Source: Candidatus Altarchaeota archaeon (lineage in GTDB: Archaea > Altiarchaeota > Altiarchaeia > IMC4 > QMZM01). Taken from it: a stretch of DNA of 52,929 bases. The notes under the pieces are model-generated. The model saw nothing but the letters and a program-made list of their open reading frames with translations. It was not told where the DNA came from and searched no databases. Positions 31,488 through 39,135 of the stretch are shown one piece after another (the first letter of the stretch is position 1; each line of letters opens with the position of its first letter). The position numbers and the translations under genes were made by a program. The stretch is taken from NCBI GenBank assembly GCA_030609775.1, contig JAUWTD010000003.1, forward strand, positions 1-52,929, given 5' to 3'.

Positions 31488-32456
31488 TCATTGAAATAAT
31501 ATTATTGCAAAGACACCAAATATTAATTCGATAAAAACCAATATTAATACAATGCCCTTCTCGCTAACCCCGCAGGCAAGCTTCATTATTAACTGACAGA
31601 GGCTTATTGGTTTACCTTTGCATATTAATTTCCCGTTCTCTAATATGCCCCCCCAGTTTTCTGTCGGAAACCTGTTTTTTGCTTTGATAAAGAAATCAAG
31701 GGCATATGGTATGATAAGGATAACGCCGGCTGATTCGAAATCTCCTATAATCACTGCAGATGCGATAACTGTTCCAATAGATAATGCTCCGACATCCCCC
31801 ATAAAAACCTTTGCAGGATACTTGTTGTAGTATAAGAATGCAAGCAGTGCCCCGCACATAGCAAGAAGAAGTATAAGCGCTTCAGTCTCACCTACCCTAA
31901 AAGCTATATAACCTAGGGAGATGCAGGCTACAAAACCCATTCCAGCTTCAAGTCCGTTGAATCCTGCAAGCATGTTTGTTACATTCGATGCTCCTGCAAC
32001 CCCCATAGGTACTAAGAGAAGCACATAGAATATCCCGAAATCCACTGCTCCGATGAATGGAATTGACATTGTTGACGTTCCGGCTTCAACTGCGATAAGG
32101 GGGAGCGCCGCAAACAATGGGAGGGTTGCTTTAATTATTTGACGCATTGCAAATAGGTCATCGAAAATACCTATCAATGACATAAGAAGAATTGTTGATA
32201 ATGCAGCAAGGATAAACTTTAATTCAAGATCGGGGAGAATAGAATTAGAGAATGTAGTGAATGCAACAGCGAGGAGAATCCCAGAGCTCAGACCGAAGAT
32301 AATACTAAAACCCCCCATCTCAGGTATTTCTGGTTTATCCTCTTTATGCACATCCCTTCCAACAAACCCTGATTTTCTGAGTTTGGGTATTATCCACTGG
32401 GTGGACAGGAAGGTCACAAAAAATGACATCAAAAATATTAAGATCAGACCCTGCAT
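31488..32456 (-). CDS. MraY/AglH-family UDP-GlcNAc:dolichyl-phosphate GlcNAc-1-phosphate transferase
   Basis: This polytopic enzyme (322 aa, about ten TM helices) loads the first sugar-1-phosphate on a polyprenyl phosphate for N-glycan or surface polymer synthesis. Conserved motifs are HKEDKPEIPEMGGFSI, LIGIFDDLFAMRQIIKATLP (Mg/substrate Asp pair), NMLAGFNGLEAG and KVFMGDVGALSIGT. It is the first gene of a minus-strand pair with the CrtI-like oxidoreductase. UDP-GlcNAc from the GlmU-like enzyme in the window would be its donor. Confidence 0.88.
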   Translation of the reverse strand: MQGLILIFLMSFFVTFLSTQWIIPKLRKSGFVGRDVHKEDKPEIPEMGGFSIIFGLSSGILLAVAFTTFSNSILPDLELKFILAALSTILLMSLIGIFDDLFAMRQIIKATLPLFAALPLIAVEAGTSTMSIPFIGAVDFGIFYVLLLVPMGVAGASNVTNMLAGFNGLEAGMGFVACISLGYIAFRVGETEALILLLAMCGALLAFLYYNKYPAKVFMGDVGALSIGTVIASAVIIGDFESAGVILIIPYALDFFIKAKNRFPTENWGGILENGKLICKGKPISLCQLIMKLACGVSEKGIVLILVFIELIFGVFAIILFQ

Positions 32457-32500
32457 CTTATCTATATTTATTTATTATATCTAAATAAGTACTCATTCAT

Positions 32501-32574
32501 GCGGCCGTAGTGTAGCCTGGTTATCACTCGAGGTTGCCAATCTTGCGACCCGGGTTCAAATCCCGGCGGCCGCA
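32501..32574 (+). tRNA. tRNA-Gly(GCC)
   Basis: The cloverleaf is complete. Acceptor GCGGCCG pairs with CGGCCGC, the D loop contains AGCCTGGTTA, the anticodon stem CGAGG/TCTTG surrounds loop TTGCCAA (anticodon GCC, Gly), and the T arm is CCGGG-TTCAAAT-CCCGG. There is no intron and no encoded CCA; the discriminator is A. Upstream AT-rich sequence TTATTATATCTAAAT can serve as TATA box. The minus-strand ORF at 32468-32770 across this gene is a shadow. Confidence 0.94.
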
Positions 32575-32594
32575 ATTTATCCATCTCTCTATAG

Positions 32595-33503
32595 GTGAAT
32601 GATTTTATTAATGAAAATATAATGGAAACTATTTGGAAGGTTTTGATAACTCTTGGAGTTTTTGTATTATTTCTGTTTGCAATAGTCGGAACCCTTGCAT
32701 TCATTGGAGGGGTTGATATTCCTTCTATGGGAAATAAGGTAGTAATCATACCTATTAAAGGTGAAATCACATCAGAGGGCTGCGGAGGCAGTATCTTTGG
32801 ATCATATCAGTGTGCGCAGGTTAATGTAATAAAAAAAAGGCTTAAAAGAGCTGATGAGGACCCGACCGTAAAAGCAATAGTTCTTGACATAAACAGTGGA
32901 GGGGGAAGCGTTGTTGCAAGCGGGGAGTTGATGCGCGCAATCAGGGAAACATCAAAGCCCGTTGTTGCATACATAGGTGAATCCGGCGCATCTGGCGCGT
33001 ATTATGCTGCAAGTGCTGCAGACTGTATTATTGCAGACAGAAACTCTATAACTGGAAGCATAGGTGTCATCATGAGTGTTTCTCATTACTATGAACTATA
33101 TGAGAAAATAGGCATCAACGTAACTGTGATAAAAGCCGGTGGAAGCAAGGATGTAGGAAGCCCTTATCGACCTATGTCTGAGGATGAAAAAAGAGAGCTT
33201 ACCGAGATGGTCGACAGCATACACAGAGACTTCATAGAAAATGTGGCAGAGAATAGGAATCTCACATTTGAAGAGGTGGAATCTGTTGCTGATGGAAGCA
33301 TATACCTTGGAATAACAGCAAAAGAAGCAGACCTTATAGATGAGATCGGGAACTTAGATGATGCTATCCAAAGAGCTGCAGAATGGGGCGGTATCGAAGG
33401 CGAACCAATACTAGAAAGAGCTGAACCCGACGAGAAGATAAGTATCTTGGATTTATTTACAAAATACCAAAGAAATAATATAAATATAAAATGGGCAGTA
33501 TAA
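32595..33503 (+). CDS. sppA: Signal peptide peptidase SppA (S49 family)
   Basis: This membrane-anchored serine protease degrades released signal peptides or membrane-protein fragments. One N-terminal TM helix (VLITLGVFVLFLFAIVGTLAFIGG) is followed by the S49 domain: IVLDINSGGGSVVASGELM, the nucleophile Ser in GESGASGAYYAASAAD, and the Lys region VIKAGGSKDVGSPYRPM. The 302-aa length is the single-domain archaeal form. The GTG start at 32595 lies 20 nt after tRNA-Gly; ATG 32622 is an alternative. Its end overlaps the eS17 start by 13 nt. Confidence 0.88.
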   Translation: MNDFINENIMETIWKVLITLGVFVLFLFAIVGTLAFIGGVDIPSMGNKVVIIPIKGEITSEGCGGSIFGSYQCAQVNVIKKRLKRADEDPTVKAIVLDINSGGGSVVASGELMRAIRETSKPVVAYIGESGASGAYYAASAADCIIADRNSITGSIGVIMSVSHYYELYEKIGINVTVIKAGGSKDVGSPYRPMSEDEKRELTEMVDSIHRDFIENVAENRNLTFEEVESVADGSIYLGITAKEADLIDEIGNLDDAIQRAAEWGGIEGEPILERAEPDEKISILDLFTKYQRNNINIKWAV

Positions 33504-33691
33504 AGCACACATATCTGAAGAGGATTGGGGAAAAATTGATGGTAGAATACAAAGACGACTTTACTACAGACTTTGATGAAAACAAAAAAAAGGTTCAGGA
33601 ACTCTGCGACGTTACATCAAAACCCATCCGAAACAAGATTGCGGGATATATCACACGAGCCGTGAAAAAGAATCTATCAGAAGTTGGATAA
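33491..33691 (+). CDS. rps17e: Small ribosomal subunit protein eS17
   Basis: This 66-aa ribosomal protein is recognised from the archaeal eS17 pattern MGSIKHTYLKRIGEKL, DDFTTDFDENKKKVQEL and TSKPIRNKIAGYITRAVKK. The start overlaps the SppA stop by 13 nt and the 3' end overlaps the convergent transglutaminase gene by 41 bp. It is separate from the main ribosomal clusters. Confidence 0.93.
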   Translation: MGSIKHTYLKRIGEKLMVEYKDDFTTDFDENKKKVQELCDVTSKPIRNKIAGYITRAVKKNLSEVG

Positions 33692-35747
33692 TTTCATCAA
33701 TAATCCTGGTTAGTTTCTCTGTCAGGCTTTCCTCTTTTGTTTCTACTATTGCTTGGATAGAATGCCGTCTGCCAGATAGGTCCTCATATACTACCCTGAT
33801 TTCCGAGTCTAGGGTAGGCGTGTTAACTTCGAGTGTCTGTTCTCCAATCAATTCAGTAATGTAGCCTGTTTCATTACCACTTTTTATTTCAATATTTTTG
33901 GCAGCATCCCCCAAAACATTTAAGGTAATTACTAGTTTCTCTTTATGCGGATGATAAACTGCAGTAACCTTCATTTCAGGGACACTATATGCCCTAACCT
34001 CTCTTATTGTTTCTATGTCAACATTATTTCCTGTTAACCTGAAAAAAATACGTTTCACACCTGTTTCATCAAATTTTAGCGGTATTTTAACAACGGAGTG
34101 GTTTTGCACAGAAAGACTTTTGATCTGCTCCTTTGAGTCAGTGACCATGTAAAGCTTTATTTCCTGTATGGATGACCTGTTGTTTTTAATCCATATCTCT
34201 GCTTCATTCTCCTCGGTTGTTTTGATTAATTCAGGTAGTTTAATCTGGTCAATATAAATGCCGTCAATCTCTGAGACTACATAATCCAGGGTTGCAACGG
34301 AACCTGTTGAAGTGTAGACTACTACTTCTTGTTTTCCAAGCCTCATAGGTTTAAATGAAACAGAGAAGTGTTCTTTTTTATCTACTATAAACTCTTGAAA
34401 ATAGTCTCCTGAGATCACGCCGATCTTCTCTGGCGTTGATGAAGATATCTCTTTTATGTCTATGAACACCGTCTCGTTTTTGCCATAACCTACCCTGCGG
34501 TCACTTAACTCTGCGCTGAAAACTATTTTTTCTTTTTCTTGTGTTTTTTTCTTTTTAGCATCCACGCTTAATACAACCTCTTTGAGTTCAAGAAGCTTTG
34601 AATTCAAAATCAGGGGACAATTATAATACATGTCTCCTTTCAGATCTTCTGCCACATCAAGTTTCCAGTAGAGAATCTTTTCAGTATCTGGCTCCAGGAT
34701 CATATCTTTTTCAATTTCATCTATTTCAACAAAATGGAAATCACTAACACAGGGTTGTAAGCTTGCTCTCATAAACGCATACTCCCCTGATCTAAACCTG
34801 AGGACAACCACTACGGAATCACCTGGACTAGATTCATCTGAGCTTATCAGCAAGTCATAATCTGGTTTTTTATTTTCTGTATAGTTGATGATCTGTATCT
34901 GGATTTCAGACTTCCACTCCATACTGTCTGTATCTGCTCCATACGCCTTTATTCTGCTGCCTATGACGTTTTTGTTGCTGACGGCAAACTTTATGTGTGC
35001 TGCATCTATTCTGCCGACATCAAGGTTTGTTGGATCTACTGGAACCCACTCACCCAGATACACTTCAGTGAATGCATGTTCCTCCCATCTATCGTTTCCA
35101 TGATAGTAGCCTACAACAAATTTTGCAGGAATCCCAACAGACCTCACAAGTGCAATAAATAGTGTTGAAAATTCATCACATGTGCCAACCCTGTTTTTAA
35201 GAACCCATTTAGCATCCTTTGATTCATTCTTTAAGTGTCTGTTATACGCCACGTTATCATGTACCCATTTTGTAATCAATGCCACCCTATCAAAATCGGT
35301 TCTTGAATTATTTGTTATGGACTCTGCAAGCTTTGCAATTTCCGGGTCATCGGATTGTATGTTATCAGTGGATCTTAGATAAATTCTTACGTCGTCTGGA
35401 ATCGTATACGTCTGAGGTATTTGGACAGTTTTTATAGCAGAAACATTAACAAGAAACTCCTGGGAATAACGATATATTCTTGGCGGATTTCTTTGTCCAA
35501 TGCAAAGCCATGAGTTACCTAAGTCATCTTTCTGTGTGTCTCCATTAAACCAAACAACCTGATTTCTATCTCTCTGCGGCATTAGAAGCTCAAGGGACAC
35601 CCTTTCAAGCCGGAATGTCGGGGTTTCTACAAAACCTTCATGAACTATCTTAAGTTGCATCTCAGACACAAGAAACGGTTGAGTTATCTCAGCTGCACAG
35701 TAACCTGAGAAAAATAAAAGCAGTATCAACGATAGTGGGTATCTCAT
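33651..35747 (-). CDS. Secreted transglutaminase-like protein with Ig-like repeats
   Basis: The 698-aa protein has a signal peptide (LSLILLLFFSGYCAAE), a beta-rich N-region, and a transglutaminase-fold core near residues 185-245: VGTCDEFSTLFIALVRSVGIPAKFVVG (nucleophile Cys), WEEHAFTEVYLG (His) and WVPVDPTN (Asp), a complete triad. The rest resembles several Ig/CARDB-like domains. The end IIDEIIQLLIDSFSRLV is amphipathic rather than a clear TM. It could be a protease-like hydrolase or crosslinker at the cell surface. The gene is last in an apparent operon after a Cas4-like nuclease (6-nt gap) and a membrane OB-fold protein, an unusual combination. Confidence 0.78.
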   Translation of the reverse strand: MRYPLSLILLLFFSGYCAAEITQPFLVSEMQLKIVHEGFVETPTFRLERVSLELLMPQRDRNQVVWFNGDTQKDDLGNSWLCIGQRNPPRIYRYSQEFLVNVSAIKTVQIPQTYTIPDDVRIYLRSTDNIQSDDPEIAKLAESITNNSRTDFDRVALITKWVHDNVAYNRHLKNESKDAKWVLKNRVGTCDEFSTLFIALVRSVGIPAKFVVGYYHGNDRWEEHAFTEVYLGEWVPVDPTNLDVGRIDAAHIKFAVSNKNVIGSRIKAYGADTDSMEWKSEIQIQIINYTENKKPDYDLLISSDESSPGDSVVVVLRFRSGEYAFMRASLQPCVSDFHFVEIDEIEKDMILEPDTEKILYWKLDVAEDLKGDMYYNCPLILNSKLLELKEVVLSVDAKKKKTQEKEKIVFSAELSDRRVGYGKNETVFIDIKEISSSTPEKIGVISGDYFQEFIVDKKEHFSVSFKPMRLGKQEVVVYTSTGSVATLDYVVSEIDGIYIDQIKLPELIKTTEENEAEIWIKNNRSSIQEIKLYMVTDSKEQIKSLSVQNHSVVKIPLKFDETGVKRIFFRLTGNNVDIETIREVRAYSVPEMKVTAVYHPHKEKLVITLNVLGDAAKNIEIKSGNETGYITELIGEQTLEVNTPTLDSEIRVVYEDLSGRRHSIQAIVETKEESLTEKLTRIIDEIIQLLIDSFSRLV

Positions 35748-35753
35748 GATTAA

Positions 35754-36542
35754 TTATTCATAACATTGCTCTTTATAACCGCAACTCATGCATTTTCTTT
35801 CGCTGCCATGAGCGCATGCATCCGGAACAAAACCTTCAAGTATTTCAATTATTTTATCTCTTTTATGTATTACTTCCCCTCTGAGACCCTCGGTTGCCAT
35901 CACTGGCCGTCTTTGCTGGATTTGTGTATACTCAACAAAACCGAATGGTATGTGTTTATTTAATTTGAGCGTGTCTTCTAAAAGCAGTATATATGCACAT
36001 ATCTGTATTCTGTCACCGTTCCATATGCATGAGGGCGCAGACCCTGTCTTTATCTCCACGGGCACATACCCTGGATCTTTCATCACCTTATCGATTCTAC
36101 CTGAAAGCTTCAATGTATCAGACTTTACAGGGTACTCAACCATCCAAGGGGTTATGTGCCTTATAGCCTCTTCTAAACCAATTTCCTCTATCATAGATGT
36201 CAACTTATCCCGCATAATGCGTATCTCTGATAGCAGCTCTAAACGGATTTTCTCAAAAGGAATGTTGTATTCAACATCATCTAACATACCGCGATGCATG
36301 TGGAGAGCATCTGACAATATATTATCTAGCTCGCATTCGAGAATCATATTAATATCATTTACACAAGACATCTTTTCAAGGAGAATAGGCTGCCTGATTG
36401 ACAGCTCTCTTCTCACTGAATGAGAGATCAATCCAATGGATCGCGGAATGCTGAAACCCTGCTTGATTTTCAGCACCTTTGATAGGTAAATCCCTCTCGG
36501 GCAAAAACAGTACGCATTCAGATCAGAAACCCTAATATTCAT
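35754..36542 (-). CDS. Cas4-like PD-(D/E)XK nuclease with Fe-S cysteines
   Basis: This 262-aa protein has the Cas4/RecB-type nuclease architecture: Cys12/Cys14 in YCFCPRGIYL, an early HSVRREL (His motif), an Asp in SGRIDKVM, the catalytic VPVEIKTG, then the QxxxY-like RIQICAYILLLEDTL, and C-terminal Cys243/251/254/260 in HGSERKCMSCGYKEQC. The four cluster Cys (one N-terminal, three C-terminal) fit a 4Fe-4S enzyme cutting single-stranded DNA. There is no CRISPR array and no cas1/cas2 in the window, so this is a stand-alone Cas4 relative of unknown job. It is 7 nt after the OB-fold gene and 6 nt before the transglutaminase gene. Confidence 0.82.
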   Translation of the reverse strand: MNIRVSDLNAYCFCPRGIYLSKVLKIKQGFSIPRSIGLISHSVRRELSIRQPILLEKMSCVNDINMILECELDNILSDALHMHRGMLDDVEYNIPFEKIRLELLSEIRIMRDKLTSMIEEIGLEEAIRHITPWMVEYPVKSDTLKLSGRIDKVMKDPGYVPVEIKTGSAPSCIWNGDRIQICAYILLLEDTLKLNKHIPFGFVEYTQIQQRRPVMATEGLRGEVIHKRDKIIEILEGFVPDACAHGSERKCMSCGYKEQCYE

Positions 36543-36549
36543 TTTCCCC

Positions 36550-36918
36550 TTACACCCCTATTCCTCCCATATTTTCTATAACAATCTCCAGCTTACCTTT
36601 ATAGACCTCAACTGATCCTATAACCTCCAGTTCTGTTTCCAATTCTGTTGCATTCAACATATCTTTGTAAGAGGCTGCGACATTGTATGGGAGATATACA
36701 TCGATTTCACCTGTTGGGTCCTGTAGGGAAATAAGAATTGAACCACCCTCGAATTCATGAATCTCTGATATGTTTCCGTGGATGCGGACATTTTTTCCAA
36801 GGGTATTGGAGGTCACCTGATCTATTCTAGAAAGAGGAGGCTCCAAATGCTCACTAGCATAGGTCAGCATCAGAAGACCGAAAATTGAGATAACTAAGGC
36901 TATATGAACTAAATCCAC
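36550..36918 (-). CDS. Membrane-anchored OB-fold nucleic-acid-binding protein
   Basis: The 122-aa product starts with one TM helix (VHIALVISIFGLLMLTY), followed by an OB-fold of the tRNA-anticodon/ssDNA type: GKNVRIHGNISEIHEFEGGSILISLQDPTGEIDVYLPYN and VIGSVEVYKGKLEIVIENM. The orientation (short N-terminus, few basic residues before the helix) does not settle whether the OB domain is cytoplasmic or outside. It is the first gene of the OB-Cas4-transglutaminase set. An RNA/DNA-binding partner of the nuclease is the simplest guess, without direct evidence. Confidence 0.68.
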   Translation of the reverse strand: MDLVHIALVISIFGLLMLTYASEHLEPPLSRIDQVTSNTLGKNVRIHGNISEIHEFEGGSILISLQDPTGEIDVYLPYNVAASYKDMLNATELETELEVIGSVEVYKGKLEIVIENMGGIGV

Positions 36919-36987
36919 ATTATCTCTATAGAATTATATAGATAAAACCAGATTAATCCCTCTTGAGAAGAAAAAACCCTGCTGTTT

Positions 36988-37140
36988 TTAAGCCTTCACA
37001 GCCTTCTTCTTGTTCTTTCTGCGTATCTTTAAGACCTTCCCGCACTTACGACATATTGTCGAATCCATGGGATTTCTTGCATTACATTGCATGCATATGC
37101 CCTTAAAAATCCGTGCTTCAGCTTCTTTGAATCTTGCCAT
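36988..37140 (-). CDS. rpl40e: Large ribosomal subunit protein eL40 (too short for ORF track)
   Basis: Reading the minus strand from ATG 37140 gives 50 residues: [20 protein letters not shown], then [17 protein letters not shown] and a basic tail ending KKKAVKA before TAA at 36988. The four Cys (CMQC and CRKC) form the eL40 zinc finger. The longer plus- and minus-strand ORFs across this stretch are shadows. It is divergent from carB and stands alone. Confidence 0.93.
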   Translation of the reverse strand: MARFKEAEARIFKGICMQCNARNPMDSTICRKCGKVLKIRRKNKKKAVKA

Positions 37141-37262
37141 TTCTCATCTACAATATTGTTCTCATTGTTTATATTACGCCCTGTTTTATCTAACACCCTG
37201 CCTTCAACCGGCCATAACATGGACTCATTCAGGCATTTAAACCATAATTTAAGTCATCAGTC

Positions 37263-37275
37263 TAAATATATCTGT
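37263..37275 (+). promoter_or_regulatory. A/T-rich promoter-like sequence before carB
   Basis: TAAATATATCTGT directly precedes the carB ATG. It is so close that, if it is the TATA box, the ATG would be upstream of the start site; a second AT-rich stretch (TTTAAACCATAATTTAAG, about 37235-37255) is better spaced for a leaderless transcript. Confidence 0.25.
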
Positions 37276-37276
37276 A

Positions 37277-38680
37277 ATGTATAAGCTAGATAAGGTATTA
37301 ATAATAGGCTCCGGACCCATTCAGATAGGTCAGGCTGCTGAATTCGACTATAGTGGAAGCCAGGCCTGTCTCGCACTCCGGGAGGAAGGCATCACCACAG
37401 TTCTCGTTAACTCTAATCCGGCAACCATTATGACTGAGCCGGATATAGCGGACATAATCTATATTGAACCGTTGACACATGAGATAGTTGCAAAAATAAT
37501 AAAGAAAGAAAAACCTGACGCGATCCTGCCTCCCATGGGCGGTCAGACTGGGTTAAACCTGGCATCAGCCCTTGCGGCGATGGGTGTACTTGAAAAATAT
37601 AATGTACGGGTTCTTGGAACCTCAATTGAAACAATAAAGAATGGAGAGGACCGGGACTCGTTTGCAAAACTTATGAGGGATATAGGTGAACCGGTGCCTG
37701 CAAGCAAGGCAGTGAATTCTGTTGCAGATGCAGTAGATGCCGCTGATGAGATAGGTTATCCTGTAATCATTAGGCCGGCATATACTCTTGGCGGTGGCGG
37801 CGGCGGCATAGCATTCAATAAGGATGAATTGGAGAATATTGCAGGACATGGTCTTCAGCTCTCCATGATTCATCAGATCCTAATAGAGCAATCGGTTGCC
37901 GGATGGTATGAGATAGAATATGAGGTGATGCGGGATTCAAAAGATAATTGTATAATCATCTGCTCTATGGAGAACATAGATTCAATGGGCATACACACCG
38001 GAGAAAGCATAGTTGTGGCTCCAGCGTTAACCCTCAGCGACAAAGATAATCAGATGCTCAAGGATGCATCAATTAAAATCATCAGGGCCTTAGGTGTCGA
38101 AGGCGGATGTAACGTACAATTTGCACTTCACCCCCTAACCCAGGAATACATGGTAATCGAGGTGAATCCAAGGGTTTCAAGATCCTCTGCATTAGCTTCA
38201 AAAGCAACCGGGTACCCCATAGCAAGGGTCGCAGCAAAGGTTGCGATAGGTAAGACCTTAGACGAGATACCTAACTCGGTCACAAAGAAAACCCCTGCAT
38301 CATTTGAGCCTGCAATAGACTATGTTGTCGTGAAAATACCTAGGTGGCCGTTTGATAAATTCAAGAACGCCGACCCCCGGCTTGGAACACAGATGAAGGC
38401 AACCGGGGAAGTTATGGCAATTGGCCGAACCTTTGAAGAAGCCCTGCAAAAAGCAGTCCGTTCCCTAGACATCGGAGCAGACGGATTATGCGGGACAGGA
38501 GAAAAAGACCTAAATAAAATAAAAGACCAATTAATGAACCCCACAGATAAAAGACTATTCTACATAATTGATGCACTGGAAAATAAATTATCTGTCTCAG
38601 AGATAGCCGAACTCACCCAAATTAATCCCTTCTTCATCAAAAAAATCGAAAACATCGTAAAAGAAAAGAATAAGTTTTAA
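37277..38680 (+). CDS. carB1: Carbamoyl-phosphate synthase large chain, N-terminal half (CarB1)
   Basis: This is the carboxyphosphate-forming half of the CPSase large subunit. The 467-aa protein starts [27 protein letters not shown], with [11 protein letters not shown], the ATP-grasp loop [39 protein letters not shown] and, last, the oligomerisation domain ISEIAEL-like [23 protein letters not shown]. It ends where a full CarB continues into a second ATP-grasp half. Such a natural split exists in Methanocaldococcus and some other lineages. No carA or carB2 gene is in the window; a tRNA gene follows. The reading frame is intact, so this is not an obvious pseudogene. Confidence 0.9.
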   Translation: MYKLDKVLIIGSGPIQIGQAAEFDYSGSQACLALREEGITTVLVNSNPATIMTEPDIADIIYIEPLTHEIVAKIIKKEKPDAILPPMGGQTGLNLASALAAMGVLEKYNVRVLGTSIETIKNGEDRDSFAKLMRDIGEPVPASKAVNSVADAVDAADEIGYPVIIRPAYTLGGGGGGIAFNKDELENIAGHGLQLSMIHQILIEQSVAGWYEIEYEVMRDSKDNCIIICSMENIDSMGIHTGESIVVAPALTLSDKDNQMLKDASIKIIRALGVEGGCNVQFALHPLTQEYMVIEVNPRVSRSSALASKATGYPIARVAAKVAIGKTLDEIPNSVTKKTPASFEPAIDYVVVKIPRWPFDKFKNADPRLGTQMKATGEVMAIGRTFEEALQKAVRSLDIGADGLCGTGEKDLNKIKDQLMNPTDKRLFYIIDALENKLSVSEIAELTQINPFFIKKIENIVKEKNKF

Positions 38681-38720
38681 CGATATATTCGATAATAACT
38701 AAACTCTATTTCTAAAAAAA

Positions 38721-38795
38721 AGCGGGGTTGAGCAGCCAGGAGTGCTCGTCGGGCTCATAACCCGAAGGTCGGTGGTTCAAATCCACCCCCCGCTA
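38721..38795 (+). tRNA. Initiator tRNA-Met(CAT)
   Basis: Acceptor AGCGGGG pairs with CCCCGCT, the D arm is GAGC-AGCCAGGAGT-GCTC, the anticodon stem ends in GGG/CCC around CTCATAA (anticodon CAT), and the T arm is GGTGG-TTCAAAT-CCACC. The three G-C pairs at the anticodon end and the A1-T72 pair mark the archaeal initiator. There is no intron and no encoded CCA. It follows the carB1 stop by 40 nt. Confidence 0.94.
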
Positions 38796-38806
38796 AACCT
38801 TTTAAT

Positions 38807-38876
38807 TTAACCTTTAAGAAAGGTTAACCAAAGGACCTATTCTTAACCTTTAAGAAAGGTTAATCAAAGGACCCAT
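38807..38876 (+). repeat. Two-copy 36-bp-period repeat with palindromic core AACCTTT-AAG-AAAGGTT
   Basis: TTAACCTTTAAGAAAGGTTAA followed by CCAAAGGACCTAT (copy 1, 38807-38840) recurs nearly exactly at 38843-38876 with two substitutions. Each core is a perfect 7-bp inverted repeat around AAG. It starts 11 nt after the initiator tRNA. Confidence 0.8.
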
Positions 38877-38886
38877 CATCGCTTGC

Positions 38887-38926
38887 GTTGCAAGCTCGAT
38901 AGGTCTGTTGCAAGCTCGATAGGTCT
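38887..38926 (+). repeat. Two perfect tandem copies of a 20-bp unit
   Basis: GTTGCAAGCTCGATAGGTCT occurs twice without gap. The preceding GCTTGC pairs with GCAAGC of copy 1 to form a 6-bp hairpin with loop GTT. Confidence 0.85.
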
Positions 38927-39052
38927 GAACAATTACGTAAATGGGTGTTGGTTGTGATTGAAGTATCTTCTATCCCTGTTAATGATCCGGCAAGCTTCTA
39001 CTTGTTAATATCTAACATAAGGGAATTGTCGGGTTGATAAATGTAAGACACC

Positions 39053-39131
39053 TACTGTATTATCCCTTATATTTTATAAATATAGGGTTCCTATATTCTT
39101 ACAGTATTCTTCAGGGAATACTGGGGGGATA
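39053..39131 (+). promoter_or_regulatory. Promoter/operator-like region upstream of the ribbon-helix-helix and queuosine-type genes
   Basis: A TATA-like TTTTATAAATATA (39072-39084) is overlapped by the perfect inverted repeat AATATAGG-GTT-CCTATATT (39079-39097). Downstream, CAGTATTC-TTCAGG-GAATACTG (39102-39123) is an 8-bp inverted repeat ending directly at GGGGGGAT, the likely ribosome-binding site. CTACTGTATT at 39053 echoes the TACAGTATT half-site. Protein binding here, or RNA hairpin formation at the RBS, would control the downstream operon; both are inference. Confidence 0.55.
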
Positions 39132-39135
39132 TTTT

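Larger units (their letters stand above)
38796..39135 (+). other. Repeat-rich gap without genes between tRNA-iMet and the archaeosine operon
   Basis: This stretch of 340 bases holds no gene I can support. It has two tandem repeat families near the tRNA (separate entries), a plain segment around 38930-39050, and a regulatory-looking region from 39053 to 39131 with direct and inverted repeats. The ORF-track start at 39034 for the ribbon-helix-helix gene runs through this region but is not credible. Confidence 0.6.

Noticed and set aside
32468-32770. 100-aa minus-strand ORF across the tRNA-Gly gene
   Set aside because: It overlaps a clear tRNA and the SppA start; the protein-like RPPGFEPGSQDWQP stretch is the familiar spurious translation of a tRNA.
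36985-37284. ORF-track entries of 62-76 aa over the eL40 region
   Set aside because: The real product is the 50-aa zinc-finger ribosomal protein on the minus strand in another frame.
37277-38680. carB as a truncated pseudogene
   Set aside because: The frame is clean, motifs are intact and the end corresponds to the natural split point known in other archaea.
38807-38926. Possible CRISPR array downstream of tRNA-iMet
   Set aside because: Only two copies per family, two different units, no unique spacers of regular length and no cas genes beside it.
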